A stretch of DNA of 40,193 bases, from NCBI RefSeq assembly GCF_913777145.1, contig NZ_CAJYPS010000006.1, positions 1 through 40,193 on the forward strand, written 5' to 3'. The notes beneath the pieces are model-generated. The model saw nothing but the letters and a program-made list of their open reading frames with translations. It was not told where the DNA came from and did not search any database. Positions 25,500 to 34,156 of the stretch are shown here, one piece after another; the first letter of the stretch is position 1, and each line of letters begins with the position of its first letter. The stretch is from an uncultured Roseateles sp. (GTDB lineage: Bacteria; Pseudomonadota; Gammaproteobacteria; Burkholderiales; Burkholderiaceae_C). The position numbers and the translations under genes are program-made.

Positions 25500-26696
25500 A
25501 TGTTCGAGCATGTCGATGCCTACGCCGGCGACCCCATCCTGAGTCTCAACGAGGCTTTCCAGCAAGACCCGCGTCCGGGCAAGATCAACCTCTCCATCGG
25601 CATCTACTTCGACGACGCCGGCCGCATTCCCATGCTGGCCTCGGTGCGCGCGGCCGAGCTGGCCGTGGTGGAGGCCGCCGGCGCGCGGCCCTACCTGCCG
25701 ATGGAGGGCGCGGCCAATTTCCGCAGTGCGGTGCAGGCGCTGCTGTTCGGCGCCGGCCATGAGGCGATCACGTCCGGCCGCATCGCCACCATCCAGGGCG
25801 TGGGCTCCAGCGGCGGCCTCAAGATCGGCGCGGACTTCCTCAAGGCCTATTTCCCGGGCAGCACGGTCTACCTGTCCGACCCGACCTGGGACAACCACCG
25901 CGCGGTGTTCGAGGGCTCGGGCCACCGCACCGCCAGCTACCCCTACTACGACCCGGCCACCGGCGGCGTGCGCTTCGATGCGCTGCTCGCGCATCTGCAG
26001 ACGCTGCCCGAGCGCTCCATCGTGCTGATGCACGCCTGCTGCCACAACCCCACCGGCGTGGACCTGTCGCCCGAGCAGTGGCGCGCGCTGGTGCCGGTGC
26101 TGCGCGAGCGCCGCCTGCTGCCCTTCCTGGACCTGGCCTACCAGGGCTATGGCGACGGCCTGGAGGCCGACGCTTTCGCGCCACGCCTGTTCGCCGACGA
26201 GGGCCTGCCCTTCCTGATCGCCAACAGCTTCTCCAAGAACATGAGCCTGTACGGCGAGCGCTGCGGCGCGCTCAGCGTGGTCTGCCCGGATGCGGCGCAG
26301 GCGGCGCTGGTGCTGGGCCAGCTCAAGGCCACGATTCGCCGCAACTACTCCAACCCGCCGGCCCACGGCGCCCAGGTGGTGGCCAAGGTGCTGACCGACC
26401 CGGCGCTGCGCGCGCAGTGGGAGGGCGAGGTGGCCGAGATGCGCGAGCGCATCCTCGCGATGCGCCGCCAGCTGCATGCGGTGCTGGTGGCCAAGCTGCC
26501 GGGGCGCAACTTCGACTACTTCCTGAACCAGCGCGGCATGTTCAGCTACACCGGCCTGTCGCCCGAGCAGGCCGAGCGGCTCAAGACCGAGTTCGGGGTC
26601 TACATCCTGCGCTCCGGCCGCATGTGCGTGGCCGGCCTGAACAGCCGCAATGTCGAGGCCACGGCCGCTGCGCTGGCGGCGGTGCTGGGCGCTTGA
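25500..26696 (+). CDS. tyrB: Aromatic-amino-acid aminotransferase
   Basis: A PLP-dependent class I aminotransferase, 398 aa, which interconverts phenylalanine/tyrosine (also aspartate, leucine) and their 2-oxo acids with glutamate. It is very close to E. coli TyrB in pattern: N-terminal FEHVDAYAGDPILSLNEAF, the PLP-ring contact N183 in CCHNPTG, D211 and Y214 in LDLAYQGYG, the Schiff-base lysine K246 in SNSFSKNMSLYGER-like context, and the substrate arginine in SGRMCVAGLN. ATG 25500 has GGAG 8 nt upstream, inside a hairpin. A solute-binding protein gene starts 5 bp after the stop. Confidence 0.94.
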   Translation: MFEHVDAYAGDPILSLNEAFQQDPRPGKINLSIGIYFDDAGRIPMLASVRAAELAVVEAAGARPYLPMEGAANFRSAVQALLFGAGHEAITSGRIATIQGVGSSGGLKIGADFLKAYFPGSTVYLSDPTWDNHRAVFEGSGHRTASYPYYDPATGGVRFDALLAHLQTLPERSIVLMHACCHNPTGVDLSPEQWRALVPVLRERRLLPFLDLAYQGYGDGLEADAFAPRLFADEGLPFLIANSFSKNMSLYGERCGALSVVCPDAAQAALVLGQLKATIRRNYSNPPAHGAQVVAKVLTDPALRAQWEGEVAEMRERILAMRRQLHAVLVAKLPGRNFDYFLNQRGMFSYTGLSPEQAERLKTEFGVYILRSGRMCVAGLNSRNVEATAAALAAVLGA

Positions 26697-26701
26697 GCCC
26701 G

Positions 26702-27565
26702 ATGCGAGCCTGGGTGCTCGCCGGGCTGCTGGCCGCGCTGGGCGGCGCGGCCAGCGCCGAGGAGCCGGTGGTGGTGCAGCGCATCACCTGGCTGTCGGCC
26801 GACGCGGTGGCGAACGCGGACGGCAGCCAGGTCGTGCGGCCCTCGGACCGCATGATCGACTGGCTGGCTGCGCGCCTGCCCCAGGTCGAGCATGTGCGGG
26901 TGACGGCCAACGCCAAGCGCAGCTGGATGCTGATCGAGGCGGGCGAGCCGGTCTGCCATACCGGTGCGGTGCGTCTGCCCGAGCGCGAGCGCCAGGCCTA
27001 TTTCACCGACACGCGGCTGCTGCCGCCGCTGCAGCTGATCGCGCGGGCCGACGTGCGCGCGCGCCTGCCCCGCGACGCGGCCGGCCAGGTGGACCTGGCG
27101 CGCCTGCTGGCCGACCCGCGGCTGCGTGGCGTGCGTGTGCAGGGCCGCAGCTACGGCCCGCAGATCGATGCGCTGCTGGCGCGCCGGCCGCCCGGCGCCG
27201 AGGTCGCGACCGGTGATTTCGGCAGCAATGTGCTGCCCATGCTGTTGCGTGGCCATGCGGACTACGCGATCGAGTTCCCCTTCATGGTGGACCTGCAGGC
27301 GCGCCGCCGCCCCGAGATCACCCAGCTCGCGATGCTGCCGATACGCGGCGCGGGTGACATGGTGGTGGGCGGGGTCGCCTGTTCGCACACGCCCTGGGGC
27401 TTGGCGGCGATACGCCTGATCGACCGCGCGCTGGGCACGCCCGAGGGCGCGGCCATGCTGCGCCAGTCGGTGATGCCGCAGCTGCCGCCCGACTCCCTGC
27501 GGGTCTACCGCGACCAGATCGACGCCTTCTTCCAGCGTCGCGCCCAGCCCACGCCGGGCCTGTGA
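26702..27565 (+). CDS. Orphan periplasmic solute-binding-like protein (TIGR02285 type)
   Basis: A 287-aa exported protein with a short Sec signal (MRAWVLAGLLAALGGAASA). The body resembles the family-3 solute-binding fold: R-x-S-W-M near residue 75, an FTDTRLLPPLQLI strand and the repeated hinge pattern. It matches what is annotated as TIGR02285 and conserved hypothetical SBP-like proteins, whose ligand is unknown. No ABC permease or ATPase gene adjoins it, so it may be a sensor component or serve a distant transporter. It starts 5 bp after tyrB and is likely co-transcribed. A 112-bp gap separates it from dadA. Confidence 0.72.
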   Translation: MRAWVLAGLLAALGGAASAEEPVVVQRITWLSADAVANADGSQVVRPSDRMIDWLAARLPQVEHVRVTANAKRSWMLIEAGEPVCHTGAVRLPERERQAYFTDTRLLPPLQLIARADVRARLPRDAAGQVDLARLLADPRLRGVRVQGRSYGPQIDALLARRPPGAEVATGDFGSNVLPMLLRGHADYAIEFPFMVDLQARRRPEITQLAMLPIRGAGDMVVGGVACSHTPWGLAAIRLIDRALGTPEGAAMLRQSVMPQLPPDSLRVYRDQIDAFFQRRAQPTPGL

Positions 27566-27677
27566 CTCGCGTCGGCCGGCAGTCATAACGCCGGGTGATG
27601 GGGTCAACTGCCGTTTGCATTGGCCGGTCCTGGCGGCGCTCACTACGCTGCCGGCAACATACAGGGATACGGGCAGG

Positions 27678-28946
27678 ATGAAGCATTGCGTGGTGATAGG
27701 CGGCGGCGTGGTGGGCTTGACCACCGCCTGGGCGCTGCTGGAGCGGGGTCATCGCGTCACGCTGGTGGAGCGTGATGCCGCGGTGGCGGCGGGGGCCAGC
27801 CATGCCAATGGCGGTCAGCTGAGCTACCGCTACGTGTCGCCGTTGGCGGACGCCGGCGTGCCGCTGAAGGCGCTGCGCTGGCTGCTGGACCCGGACGGCC
27901 CGCTGCGCTTCAAGCCGCTGGCCACGCCCGGCTGGCGCCTCGCGCAGTGGCACTGGCTGCTGGACTTCCTGCGCGCCTGTCGCGGCCCGGTGAACCGCCG
28001 CATGACCGAGCGTCTGCTCGCACTGGGTGCCTACAGCCAGACCTCGTTCGCGCAGCTGCAGGCCGCGGCCGGCCTCAGCGCCGAGCGCATCGCGCTGCGC
28101 GCGCCGGGCAAGCTGGTGGTCTACCGCAAGCCCGAGGAATTCGCCCGCGTCGCCGCGCGCGTGCAGGCGGGCGGGCCGGAGCGCGCGCTGTCCTTTGCCG
28201 AATGCGTGGCGCTGGAGCCGGCGCTGGGCGACGGCGAGACCGCGCTGGCCGGCGGCATCTTCACCGAGGGCGAGGCGGTGGCCGACTGCCACGCCTTCTG
28301 CGCCGCGCTGTACGAGCGCCTGCAGCAGCACGGCGGTTTCCGCGGCCGCCTGGCCGCCACGGTGCGCGGCTTTGTGCGCGATGCCGGCGGCGCGGTGCGT
28401 GGCGTGCAGCTGACCGAGGGCGAGCTGGCGGCCGACGCCGTGGTGCTGGCCGCCGGCCTGCAGAGCCGTGCGCTGGCCTCCGGCATCGGCGTGCACCTGC
28501 CGCTCTATCCGCTCAAGGGCTACAGCCTGACCGCGCCCATCAGCGCCGGCCATCGCCCGCCCGAAGTCAGCGTGACCGACTTCGAGCGCAAGATCCTCTA
28601 CGCCCGCATAGGCCACGAGCTGCGCGTGGCCGCGATGGTGGACCTGGTGGGTGACGACACGCGGCTGGACCCGCTGCGCCTGGCCTCGCTGCAGCGCTCG
28701 GTGCGTGCCACCTTCCCGACCGCGGCGGACTACGACCGCGCGACACCCTGGGCCGGCCTGCGTCCGGCCACGCCCAGCGGCGCGCCCATCGTGGGCGAGA
28801 GCGGCGTGCCCGGTCTGTGGCTCAATGTGGGCCATGGCGCCCTGGGCTTCACCTTCTCGTTCGCAACCGCCAACATCGTGGCGGAACAGCTGTCCGGCCA
28901 GACCAGCCCGCTGCCGCTGGACGGCCTGAGCCTGGCCGCCGCATGA
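27678..28946 (+). CDS. dadA: D-amino-acid dehydrogenase
   Basis: An FAD-dependent, membrane-associated dehydrogenase that oxidises D-alanine (and other D-amino acids) to the 2-oxo acid and ammonia, passing electrons to quinone. Its 422 aa match DadA. The N-terminal FAD motif is GGGVVG (residues 8-13). The family signature HANGGQLSYRYVSPLAD (a serine in place of the usual second residue) follows near residue 36, and the C-terminal GLRPATPSGAPIVG and GHGALGFTFS flavin contacts are present. RBS GGCAGG precedes ATG 27678. A weak promoter candidate is TTGGCC-18-TACGCT (27620-27649). No dadX racemase adjoins it. It overlaps the next gene by ATGA. Confidence 0.93.
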   Translation: MKHCVVIGGGVVGLTTAWALLERGHRVTLVERDAAVAAGASHANGGQLSYRYVSPLADAGVPLKALRWLLDPDGPLRFKPLATPGWRLAQWHWLLDFLRACRGPVNRRMTERLLALGAYSQTSFAQLQAAAGLSAERIALRAPGKLVVYRKPEEFARVAARVQAGGPERALSFAECVALEPALGDGETALAGGIFTEGEAVADCHAFCAALYERLQQHGGFRGRLAATVRGFVRDAGGAVRGVQLTEGELAADAVVLAAGLQSRALASGIGVHLPLYPLKGYSLTAPISAGHRPPEVSVTDFERKILYARIGHELRVAAMVDLVGDDTRLDPLRLASLQRSVRATFPTAADYDRATPWAGLRPATPSGAPIVGESGVPGLWLNVGHGALGFTFSFATANIVAEQLSGQTSPLPLDGLSLAAA

Positions 28947-30064
28947 AGGCCGAGGCCCTGGCCCAGGCACTGCGTCAGGCGGTGCTGGCCCAGCATTTCG
29001 AGCAGACCGCCGACCGCCGCCGTGCCGGCGGGCCGGTGGGCGCCCACCCCAGCATCGACCTGGCCGTGGCCTGCTTCGTGCCGGGCGGCGCGCCGGTGTG
29101 CGCCAACGTGCTGTTCTCGCGCGAACACCCCGAGGGCCTGGTCGCGCGCTTCGACGGCCCGGCCGGGCGCGTGGCCAACATCGCGTTCTGCGCCGATGTG
29201 CGCGACGCGGTGGGCAACTCCTACGCCTGGCTGCCCGGCGCGGACTGGGGCCGCATCGCCTTCCCCGCCTGGTTCGGCCAGGGGCCGCGTTTCGTCGCGC
29301 CTTACCCGGCCTCGCTGCTGAAGATGATGGTGGCCGTGGGCGTAGGCCGGCTGGTGGACGCCGGCCGCAGCGACTGGACGCTGCCCTGGGACTACGCCAA
29401 CCAGACCCGCCCGCTGGCCGACTGGCTGTTCGACATGATCACGGTCAGCAGCAACGAGGCCACGTCGGCGCTGGTGGCCCACCTGCATGCGCGCGGCGCC
29501 ATCCGTCGCGAGGGTGGCCGCGAGGTTCACAACGAACTGCACACGCTGTTCGAGGCCGAGGGCCTGCCGGGCCTGCGCCTGGCCAACACCCAGCCCGATG
29601 GTGGCTGGGGCAATGGTTCGGGCTCGGGCGTGGGCCAGATCCAGATGACCGCCTGGGACGCGCTGCGCCTGATGTGGCGGCTGGATGCCGACGCGCCGCC
29701 CGCGCCCTGGTTGCCGGCCGAAGCGGCGCCGCTGCTGTCCGACGCCAGCCGTGCGGTGATACGCCGCGCGCTGGACGCGCAGACGCTCAACGAGATCCTG
29801 TCCAGCAGCTCGCTGCGCAGCCTGATCGGCTGGGTGCCCGGCATCCCGGCGCGCTTTGCGCACAAGACCGGCAACACCGAGAACTACAGCAGCGATGCCG
29901 GCATCGTGAATGGCGAGGCCGGCCTGCACTACCTGATCGCGGTCACGACCAACCTGGGCAGCCGCTATGCGCCCTATGCGGACGTGGCCACCACCTGGAG
30001 GCTGCCGGCCCTGGGGGCGGCGGTGCATGCATGGTTGACGCAAGCCCTGACCCCGACATCCTGA
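28943..30064 (+). CDS. Serine hydrolase, class A beta-lactamase-like fold, probably cytosolic
   Basis: A 373-aa penicillin-recognising serine hydrolase. It shows all three fold motifs: S124-L-L-K127 (nucleophile and base), S169-S-N171 and H307-K308-T309-G310. There is no signal peptide: the N-terminus MKAEALAQALRQAVLAQHFE is amphipathic, not hydrophobic. The class A E166 motif (ExxLN) is not visible, so I doubt it is a true beta-lactamase. A role in cleaving D-amino-acid peptides (D,D-peptidase or aminopeptidase) fits the neighbours but is inference. It is translationally coupled to dadA (ATGA) and overlaps the LD-carboxypeptidase gene by 34 bp. Confidence 0.85.
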   Translation: MKAEALAQALRQAVLAQHFEQTADRRRAGGPVGAHPSIDLAVACFVPGGAPVCANVLFSREHPEGLVARFDGPAGRVANIAFCADVRDAVGNSYAWLPGADWGRIAFPAWFGQGPRFVAPYPASLLKMMVAVGVGRLVDAGRSDWTLPWDYANQTRPLADWLFDMITVSSNEATSALVAHLHARGAIRREGGREVHNELHTLFEAEGLPGLRLANTQPDGGWGNGSGSGVGQIQMTAWDALRLMWRLDADAPPAPWLPAEAAPLLSDASRAVIRRALDAQTLNEILSSSSLRSLIGWVPGIPARFAHKTGNTENYSSDAGIVNGEAGLHYLIAVTTNLGSRYAPYADVATTWRLPALGAAVHAWLTQALTPTS

Positions 30065-30945
30065 TTCCGCCGCTGCGCCCCGGCGCCACCCTCGCGGTGC
30101 TGGCCCCGGCCGGCCCGCCCAGGCCGGGGCGGCTGGCGCCGGTCGAGGCCTGGCTGAGCGAGCGCGGCTACCGGCCGCGCCTTCTGCCCAGCTGCTACGG
30201 CCCGCCGGCGCTGGGCTTTCTGGCCGCGTCGGACGCGCAGCGCCTGGCCGACCTGCACGCCGCCTTCACCGATCCCGAGGTGGACGCGGTGCTCGCGCTG
30301 CGCGGCGGCTACGGCTGCACGCGGCTGCTGGACGAGCTCGACACCGCGCTGCTACGCCGCCATCCCAAGCTGCTGATCGGCTACAGCGACCTGACCGCGC
30401 TGCATGCGGTGCTGGACCGCGAGGGCCTGCCGTCGCTGCACGCGCCCATGCCGGCCAGCGACTGGGGTCTGCCCGGCGCGGACGCGGACACCGACGCCTT
30501 GTTCAAGGGCCTGGCGCGTGGCTGGCGGCGTGGCGACCGGCTGGGCCTGGCGCTGCCTCACCCGCTGAGCCGTGGTGGCGCGGTGCGCGGCCGGCTGATA
30601 GGCGGCAACCTCGCGGTGTTCGCCGCGCTGGTGGGCACGCGCTGGCTGCCGGACTGCCGCGGCGCGCTGCTGTTCATCGAGGACGTCAGCGAGGAGCCCT
30701 ACCGCATCGACCGCCTGCTGACCCAGCTGCGCCAGGCCGGCGTGCTGGGGGCGGTGGCGGGCCTGGTGCTGGGCAGCTTCACCGACGCCGAATCGCCCGA
30801 CGCGGTGCTGGCCGACCAGCTCGCGCGCCTGGGCTGCCCGGTGCTGGCCGGCTGGCCCAGCGGCCACGGCCAGCCCAACCGGCCGCTGCCGCTGGGCCTG
30901 ATGACCGAGATGGACCCGGCCGCGGGCACGCTGACGCTGATCTGA
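30031..30945 (+). CDS. ldcA: LD-carboxypeptidase, peptidase family S66, cytosolic
   Basis: Removes the terminal D-alanine from L-Ala-D-Glu-mDAP-D-Ala peptides and muropeptides during wall recycling. The 304-aa protein has the S66 triad in the expected order: S119 in LIGYSDLTA, E217 in LLFIEDVSEEPYRID and H279 in SGHGQPN. The N-terminus MVDASPDPDILIPPL is not a signal peptide, so it should be cytosolic like E. coli LdcA. ATG 30031 gives the normal length and lies in the 3' end of the serine-hydrolase gene (34-bp overlap); an upstream start would run far into that gene. A strong bidirectional terminator follows. Confidence 0.93.
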   Translation: MVDASPDPDILIPPLRPGATLAVLAPAGPPRPGRLAPVEAWLSERGYRPRLLPSCYGPPALGFLAASDAQRLADLHAAFTDPEVDAVLALRGGYGCTRLLDELDTALLRRHPKLLIGYSDLTALHAVLDREGLPSLHAPMPASDWGLPGADADTDALFKGLARGWRRGDRLGLALPHPLSRGGAVRGRLIGGNLAVFAALVGTRWLPDCRGALLFIEDVSEEPYRIDRLLTQLRQAGVLGAVAGLVLGSFTDAESPDAVLADQLARLGCPVLAGWPSGHGQPNRPLPLGLMTEMDPAAGTLTLI

Positions 30946-30960
30946 GCCGCGCCCCAAAGG

Positions 30961-30985
30961 AAAAGGGCCCTCGCGGGCCCTTTTT
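30961..30985. terminator. Bidirectional intrinsic terminator
   Basis: AAAAGGGCCC-TCGC-GGGCCCTTTTT forms a perfect stem of at least 6 GC pairs plus A-T pairs, with a T-run on the plus strand and an A-run giving a U-tract on the minus strand. It ends the dadA-ldcA transcript and, from the other side, the TonB-receptor transcript (receptor stop at 31019). Confidence 0.9.
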
Positions 30986-31018
30986 GCTGGGCGGCGCCGC
31001 AGCGCCGCGGGGTGAGCT

Positions 31019-33943
31019 TCAGAAGAACTTGTAGCTCGCGGAGAAGGTGGCGGTCATGCCACGCGGGTCGGCCACGCGCGGATCCCAGCCGGTGCCCACC
31101 ACGTTGTCCACGTTGTGCCAGGTGAAGGGCGGCTTGCGGTCGAACATGTTGATCAGGCCCAGGGTCAGCGTCAGGTCCTTGAAGCCGGTGTAGTTGCCCA
31201 CCAGGTTGAAGGTCGTGTAGCTGCCGATCTTGCGGGTCTGGAACTCCGGGATGGTGGTGTAGGTCGTGTGGTCCTCGTCGTTGTAGCCCGACGAGTAGTT
31301 GGCCGACAGCGTCAGCGCCACGTTGGTCGTGCGCATCGTGGTGCTCAGCGCGACCTTCCAGGGCAGGTACAGCGTGGTGTTGGTCCAGTTGCCCACGTAC
31401 TGCACCATGGGCGTGCCGCTGATCAGCTGCTCCTTGTCGCTGATCATCTTGGTGGCCGACAGCGTGGTGTCCAGACGGTTGCCGAACAGCTTGGTGCGCC
31501 AGTTGCCGGTGATGTCCACACCCTTGGTGGTGCTGCCGCCGGCGTTGATCCAGCCGGCCTGGATCAGCGTGATGTTGCCGTTGGCATCACGCTCGAAGTT
31601 GTCGGCGAACACCGAGTAGTACTTCAGCTCGTCGTTGACCGTCAGGTTGTGGATGCGGTCCTTCATCGTGATCTGCCAGTAGTCGATGGAGGCCGTCATG
31701 TCCTGCGTGGGCGAGAACGCGACACCCAGCGAACCCTGGCGCGACTTTTCCGGCTTCAGGTTGGGGTTGCCGCCGGCCATGTAGGGCACGGAGCTCAGCT
31801 GGCAGGACGGGTCGTTGTTGCCCACCGGGTTGGGGCACTTCAGCGGGTCGACGATGGTGCCGGTGGTGGCGAGCTGCACGCGGCCCAGGTTGATCTGCTG
31901 CGCGGTCGGTGCGCGGAAGCCGGTGTTGTAGGAGCCGCGGAACAGCAGGTCCTTGGTCGGCGTGAACTTGAAGCCCACCTTGGGGTTGGTGGTGCTGCCG
32001 ATCTGCTGGTAGCGGTCATAGCGCAGCGCGGCGGACAGCTCCAGGCTCTTGAGCACCGGGATCAGCAGTTCGCCGTAGACCGCGCCGACCTTGCGCGACA
32101 TGTCGGGCGCCGAGGAGTTGCCCGGGCAGCCCATCACCGAGTTGCTGGCCAGCAGGTTGGCGGCCGAGAACGTGGACACGCAGTTGTAGCTCTGGGTGCC
32201 GGAGAAGCCGTAGGACTCGCGGCGCAGATCGGTGCCCACCGCGAAGGACAGGTCGCCGGCCGGCAGCTTCATCAGCGGGCCGGTGATGCTGGCCAGGAAC
32301 TGGTCGACCTTGGTGCTGCCGGTCGCCAGGCGGCCGCGCACCTTGGTGGCTTCCACCGCGGCCATGGCTTCGGGCGTCTGGCTCTGGCCCGGCATCAGGA
32401 AGGGGTTGTACAGGCCCGAGGCCAGCAGCGCGACCAGCTTGTTGGTGTCGGCATAGCCGTCCAGCATCTCCTGGTAGCCCGAGGCCTCGCCGTGGGCCAG
32501 CGACATCTTGTAGTCATAGGCGCCCAGCGAGCCTTCCAGACCCACGGTCAGGCGGTCGTTGGTGGACTCGTTGCCCAGCGTGCGGTAGCCCCAGTCCCAC
32601 ATGCGCAGACGGTAGGCGATGGGCTTGGTCGGGTCGAACTGATTGGCGCCGTACAGCGCCTGCATGTTCTTGTAGAACGCGCCGTTGACCGGGTAGTTGG
32701 CCAGCGCCGTGCCATTGCCGGCCGGGTTCACGCCGGCGGCCTGCAGGTACTGGAACAGCTGGGCGTTGTAGTTGGCGGCGCCCGGCGTGTTGGACACGCT
32801 GGTCGGTGCGGCCGTGGTGGAGAACTGGTAGGGCGTGAACTCGCCCTTGGAGTAGTAGCGCGAGCCGACGAATTCGACGAAGCCGGTCGCCTCCTTGCCC
32901 ACATTGAAGGTGGCGCGCGCCACGCCGCTGGTGGTCTGGCTGGGCGTGGCCAGCATGTACTGGCGGCCGTAGTCGGTGCCGCAGCGGTAGGTGCTGTTGG
33001 CGGCGTTGTAACCCAGGCCGGACAGCAGCGTCGGGTTGGCGGTCTGCGACACGCCGAAGGGCACGGCGCCGCACTGGCCGGTCAGCGCCAGCGCGTTCAG
33101 CACGGTGTACTTGGTGGCGCTGCCATTGATGCTGGAGCCGGTGGTCGGCAGCGCGGTGCCGTTGGCGCCCAGGATGTTGGCGAAGAAGGGCGAGCTGGAG
33201 GTGTCGGGCGCCAGGCCCAGCGCGGGCTGGTAGCCGGTTGTGAAGTCGCGGTCCACGCCACGCAGGATGGCGTTGCTGCTGTAGGTGATGCTGCCCATCA
33301 GGTTGAAGCCCTGGGTCGCCAGGTCGCCCCAGCCCAGCGTCAGGTTGACCTTGCGGCGCTCGCCGCCCCGGCCCTGCATGGGGGTGATGTAGTTGGCGGA
33401 CGCAACCGCGCCCTGGAAATCGCGCTTCAGGATGAAGTTGATGACGCCGCCGATGGCGTCCGTGCCGTAGATGGCGGAGGCGCCGTCCTTCAGCACCTCG
33501 ATGCGCTCGATCGCGTCCAGCGGGATGGCGTTCAGGTCCACCGATCCGCCCGACGTGCCCTGGTTGGACAGGCGGCGGCCGTTCAGCAGCACCAGCGTGC
33601 CGGTGGGGCCCAGGCCGCGCAGGTTGGCGTAGGAGCCACCACCGGCCAGGCGGTCGGCTTCCTGGCCGAACACGCTGTTGCTGGACACCGCGTTGTTCGC
33701 GTTGGCTGCATTGGCGGACAGCGCGCGCAGCACGTCTTCGGCGTTGTTGTAGCCGCGCTGGCGGATCTGGTCGGCCGAGATGGTCTCGAGCGGCAGCGCG
33801 CCCTCGTCCACCAGGCGCTTGATGCTGGAGCCGGTCACTTCCACCCGTTCCAGCTTGTTTTCGTCACTCTGCGCGGCGGCGAGTCCGAGATGGGCTCCCA
33901 GGCCGAGCACGGCCAACTGTGCAACCAGACGATTCAACTTCAT
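31019..33943 (-). CDS. TonB-dependent outer-membrane receptor
   Basis: A 974-aa outer-membrane receptor for energised uptake. It has a signal peptide (cleaved near ...LGLAAAQ, residue 25) and a TonB-box-like stretch LERVEVTGSSIKR. The plug domain shows YANLRGLGPTGTLVLLNGRRLS and IERIEVLKDGASAIYGTDAIGGVINFI. The 22-strand barrel ends in the aromatic SYKFF. It resembles large Caulobacter/Xanthomonas-type receptors that take up sugars or peptides rather than classic siderophore receptors; the ligand is not known. Six cysteines form three neighbouring pairs in outer loops. It is monocistronic on the minus strand, divergent from the ornithine-cyclodeaminase-family gene. RBS AGGAG lies 9 nt before ATG 33943. 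Confidence 0.93.
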   Translation of the reverse strand: MKLNRLVAQLAVLGLGAHLGLAAAQSDENKLERVEVTGSSIKRLVDEGALPLETISADQIRQRGYNNAEDVLRALSANAANANNAVSSNSVFGQEADRLAGGGSYANLRGLGPTGTLVLLNGRRLSNQGTSGGSVDLNAIPLDAIERIEVLKDGASAIYGTDAIGGVINFILKRDFQGAVASANYITPMQGRGGERRKVNLTLGWGDLATQGFNLMGSITYSSNAILRGVDRDFTTGYQPALGLAPDTSSSPFFANILGANGTALPTTGSSINGSATKYTVLNALALTGQCGAVPFGVSQTANPTLLSGLGYNAANSTYRCGTDYGRQYMLATPSQTTSGVARATFNVGKEATGFVEFVGSRYYSKGEFTPYQFSTTAAPTSVSNTPGAANYNAQLFQYLQAAGVNPAGNGTALANYPVNGAFYKNMQALYGANQFDPTKPIAYRLRMWDWGYRTLGNESTNDRLTVGLEGSLGAYDYKMSLAHGEASGYQEMLDGYADTNKLVALLASGLYNPFLMPGQSQTPEAMAAVEATKVRGRLATGSTKVDQFLASITGPLMKLPAGDLSFAVGTDLRRESYGFSGTQSYNCVSTFSAANLLASNSVMGCPGNSSAPDMSRKVGAVYGELLIPVLKSLELSAALRYDRYQQIGSTTNPKVGFKFTPTKDLLFRGSYNTGFRAPTAQQINLGRVQLATTGTIVDPLKCPNPVGNNDPSCQLSSVPYMAGGNPNLKPEKSRQGSLGVAFSPTQDMTASIDYWQITMKDRIHNLTVNDELKYYSVFADNFERDANGNITLIQAGWINAGGSTTKGVDITGNWRTKLFGNRLDTTLSATKMISDKEQLISGTPMVQYVGNWTNTTLYLPWKVALSTTMRTTNVALTLSANYSSGYNDEDHTTYTTIPEFQTRKIGSYTTFNLVGNYTGFKDLTLTLGLINMFDRKPPFTWHNVDNVVGTGWDPRVADPRGMTATFSASYKFF

Positions 33944-34011
33944 CTCAACGACTCCTGCAGAGGGTTATGCGATTTCTTTCGATGTTGGGGCTGACCGGAC
34001 GTGCTACGCCA

Positions 34012-34025
34012 GGGGGTGAGCCCCC
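34012..34025. other. Hairpin in the receptor / OCD divergent control region
   Basis: The 213-bp spacer 33944-34156 has to hold both promoters. GGGGG-TGAG-CCCCC is a compact stem-loop, 69 bp upstream of the receptor start, and could be an operator or a leader hairpin. I see no Fur box, no B12 box and no convincing -35/-10 pair. For the plus gene a -10-like TAAAGT lies at 34125-34130. Confidence 0.3.
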
Positions 34026-34156
34026 GGATGTTGCGTACCGTTCAATGAATGCTTGTGCGCGCCGCATAACCTGCGGGAATGCAAGCGCCACAAGCCGGAC
34101 AGGGCGATGCCATGGGCCTCGCACTAAAGTGCCCCGACACCCAAGCGAGGACCCTC

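Noticed and set aside
28943..30064. Beta-lactamase resistance gene
   Set aside because: No signal peptide, no visible E166 motif and tight coupling to dadA and ldcA make an antibiotic-resistance role unlikely.
33944..34156. Cobalamin riboswitch or Fur box before the TonB receptor
   Set aside because: No B12-box-like sequence and no Fur-type AT-rich palindrome; only a short G/C hairpin is seen.
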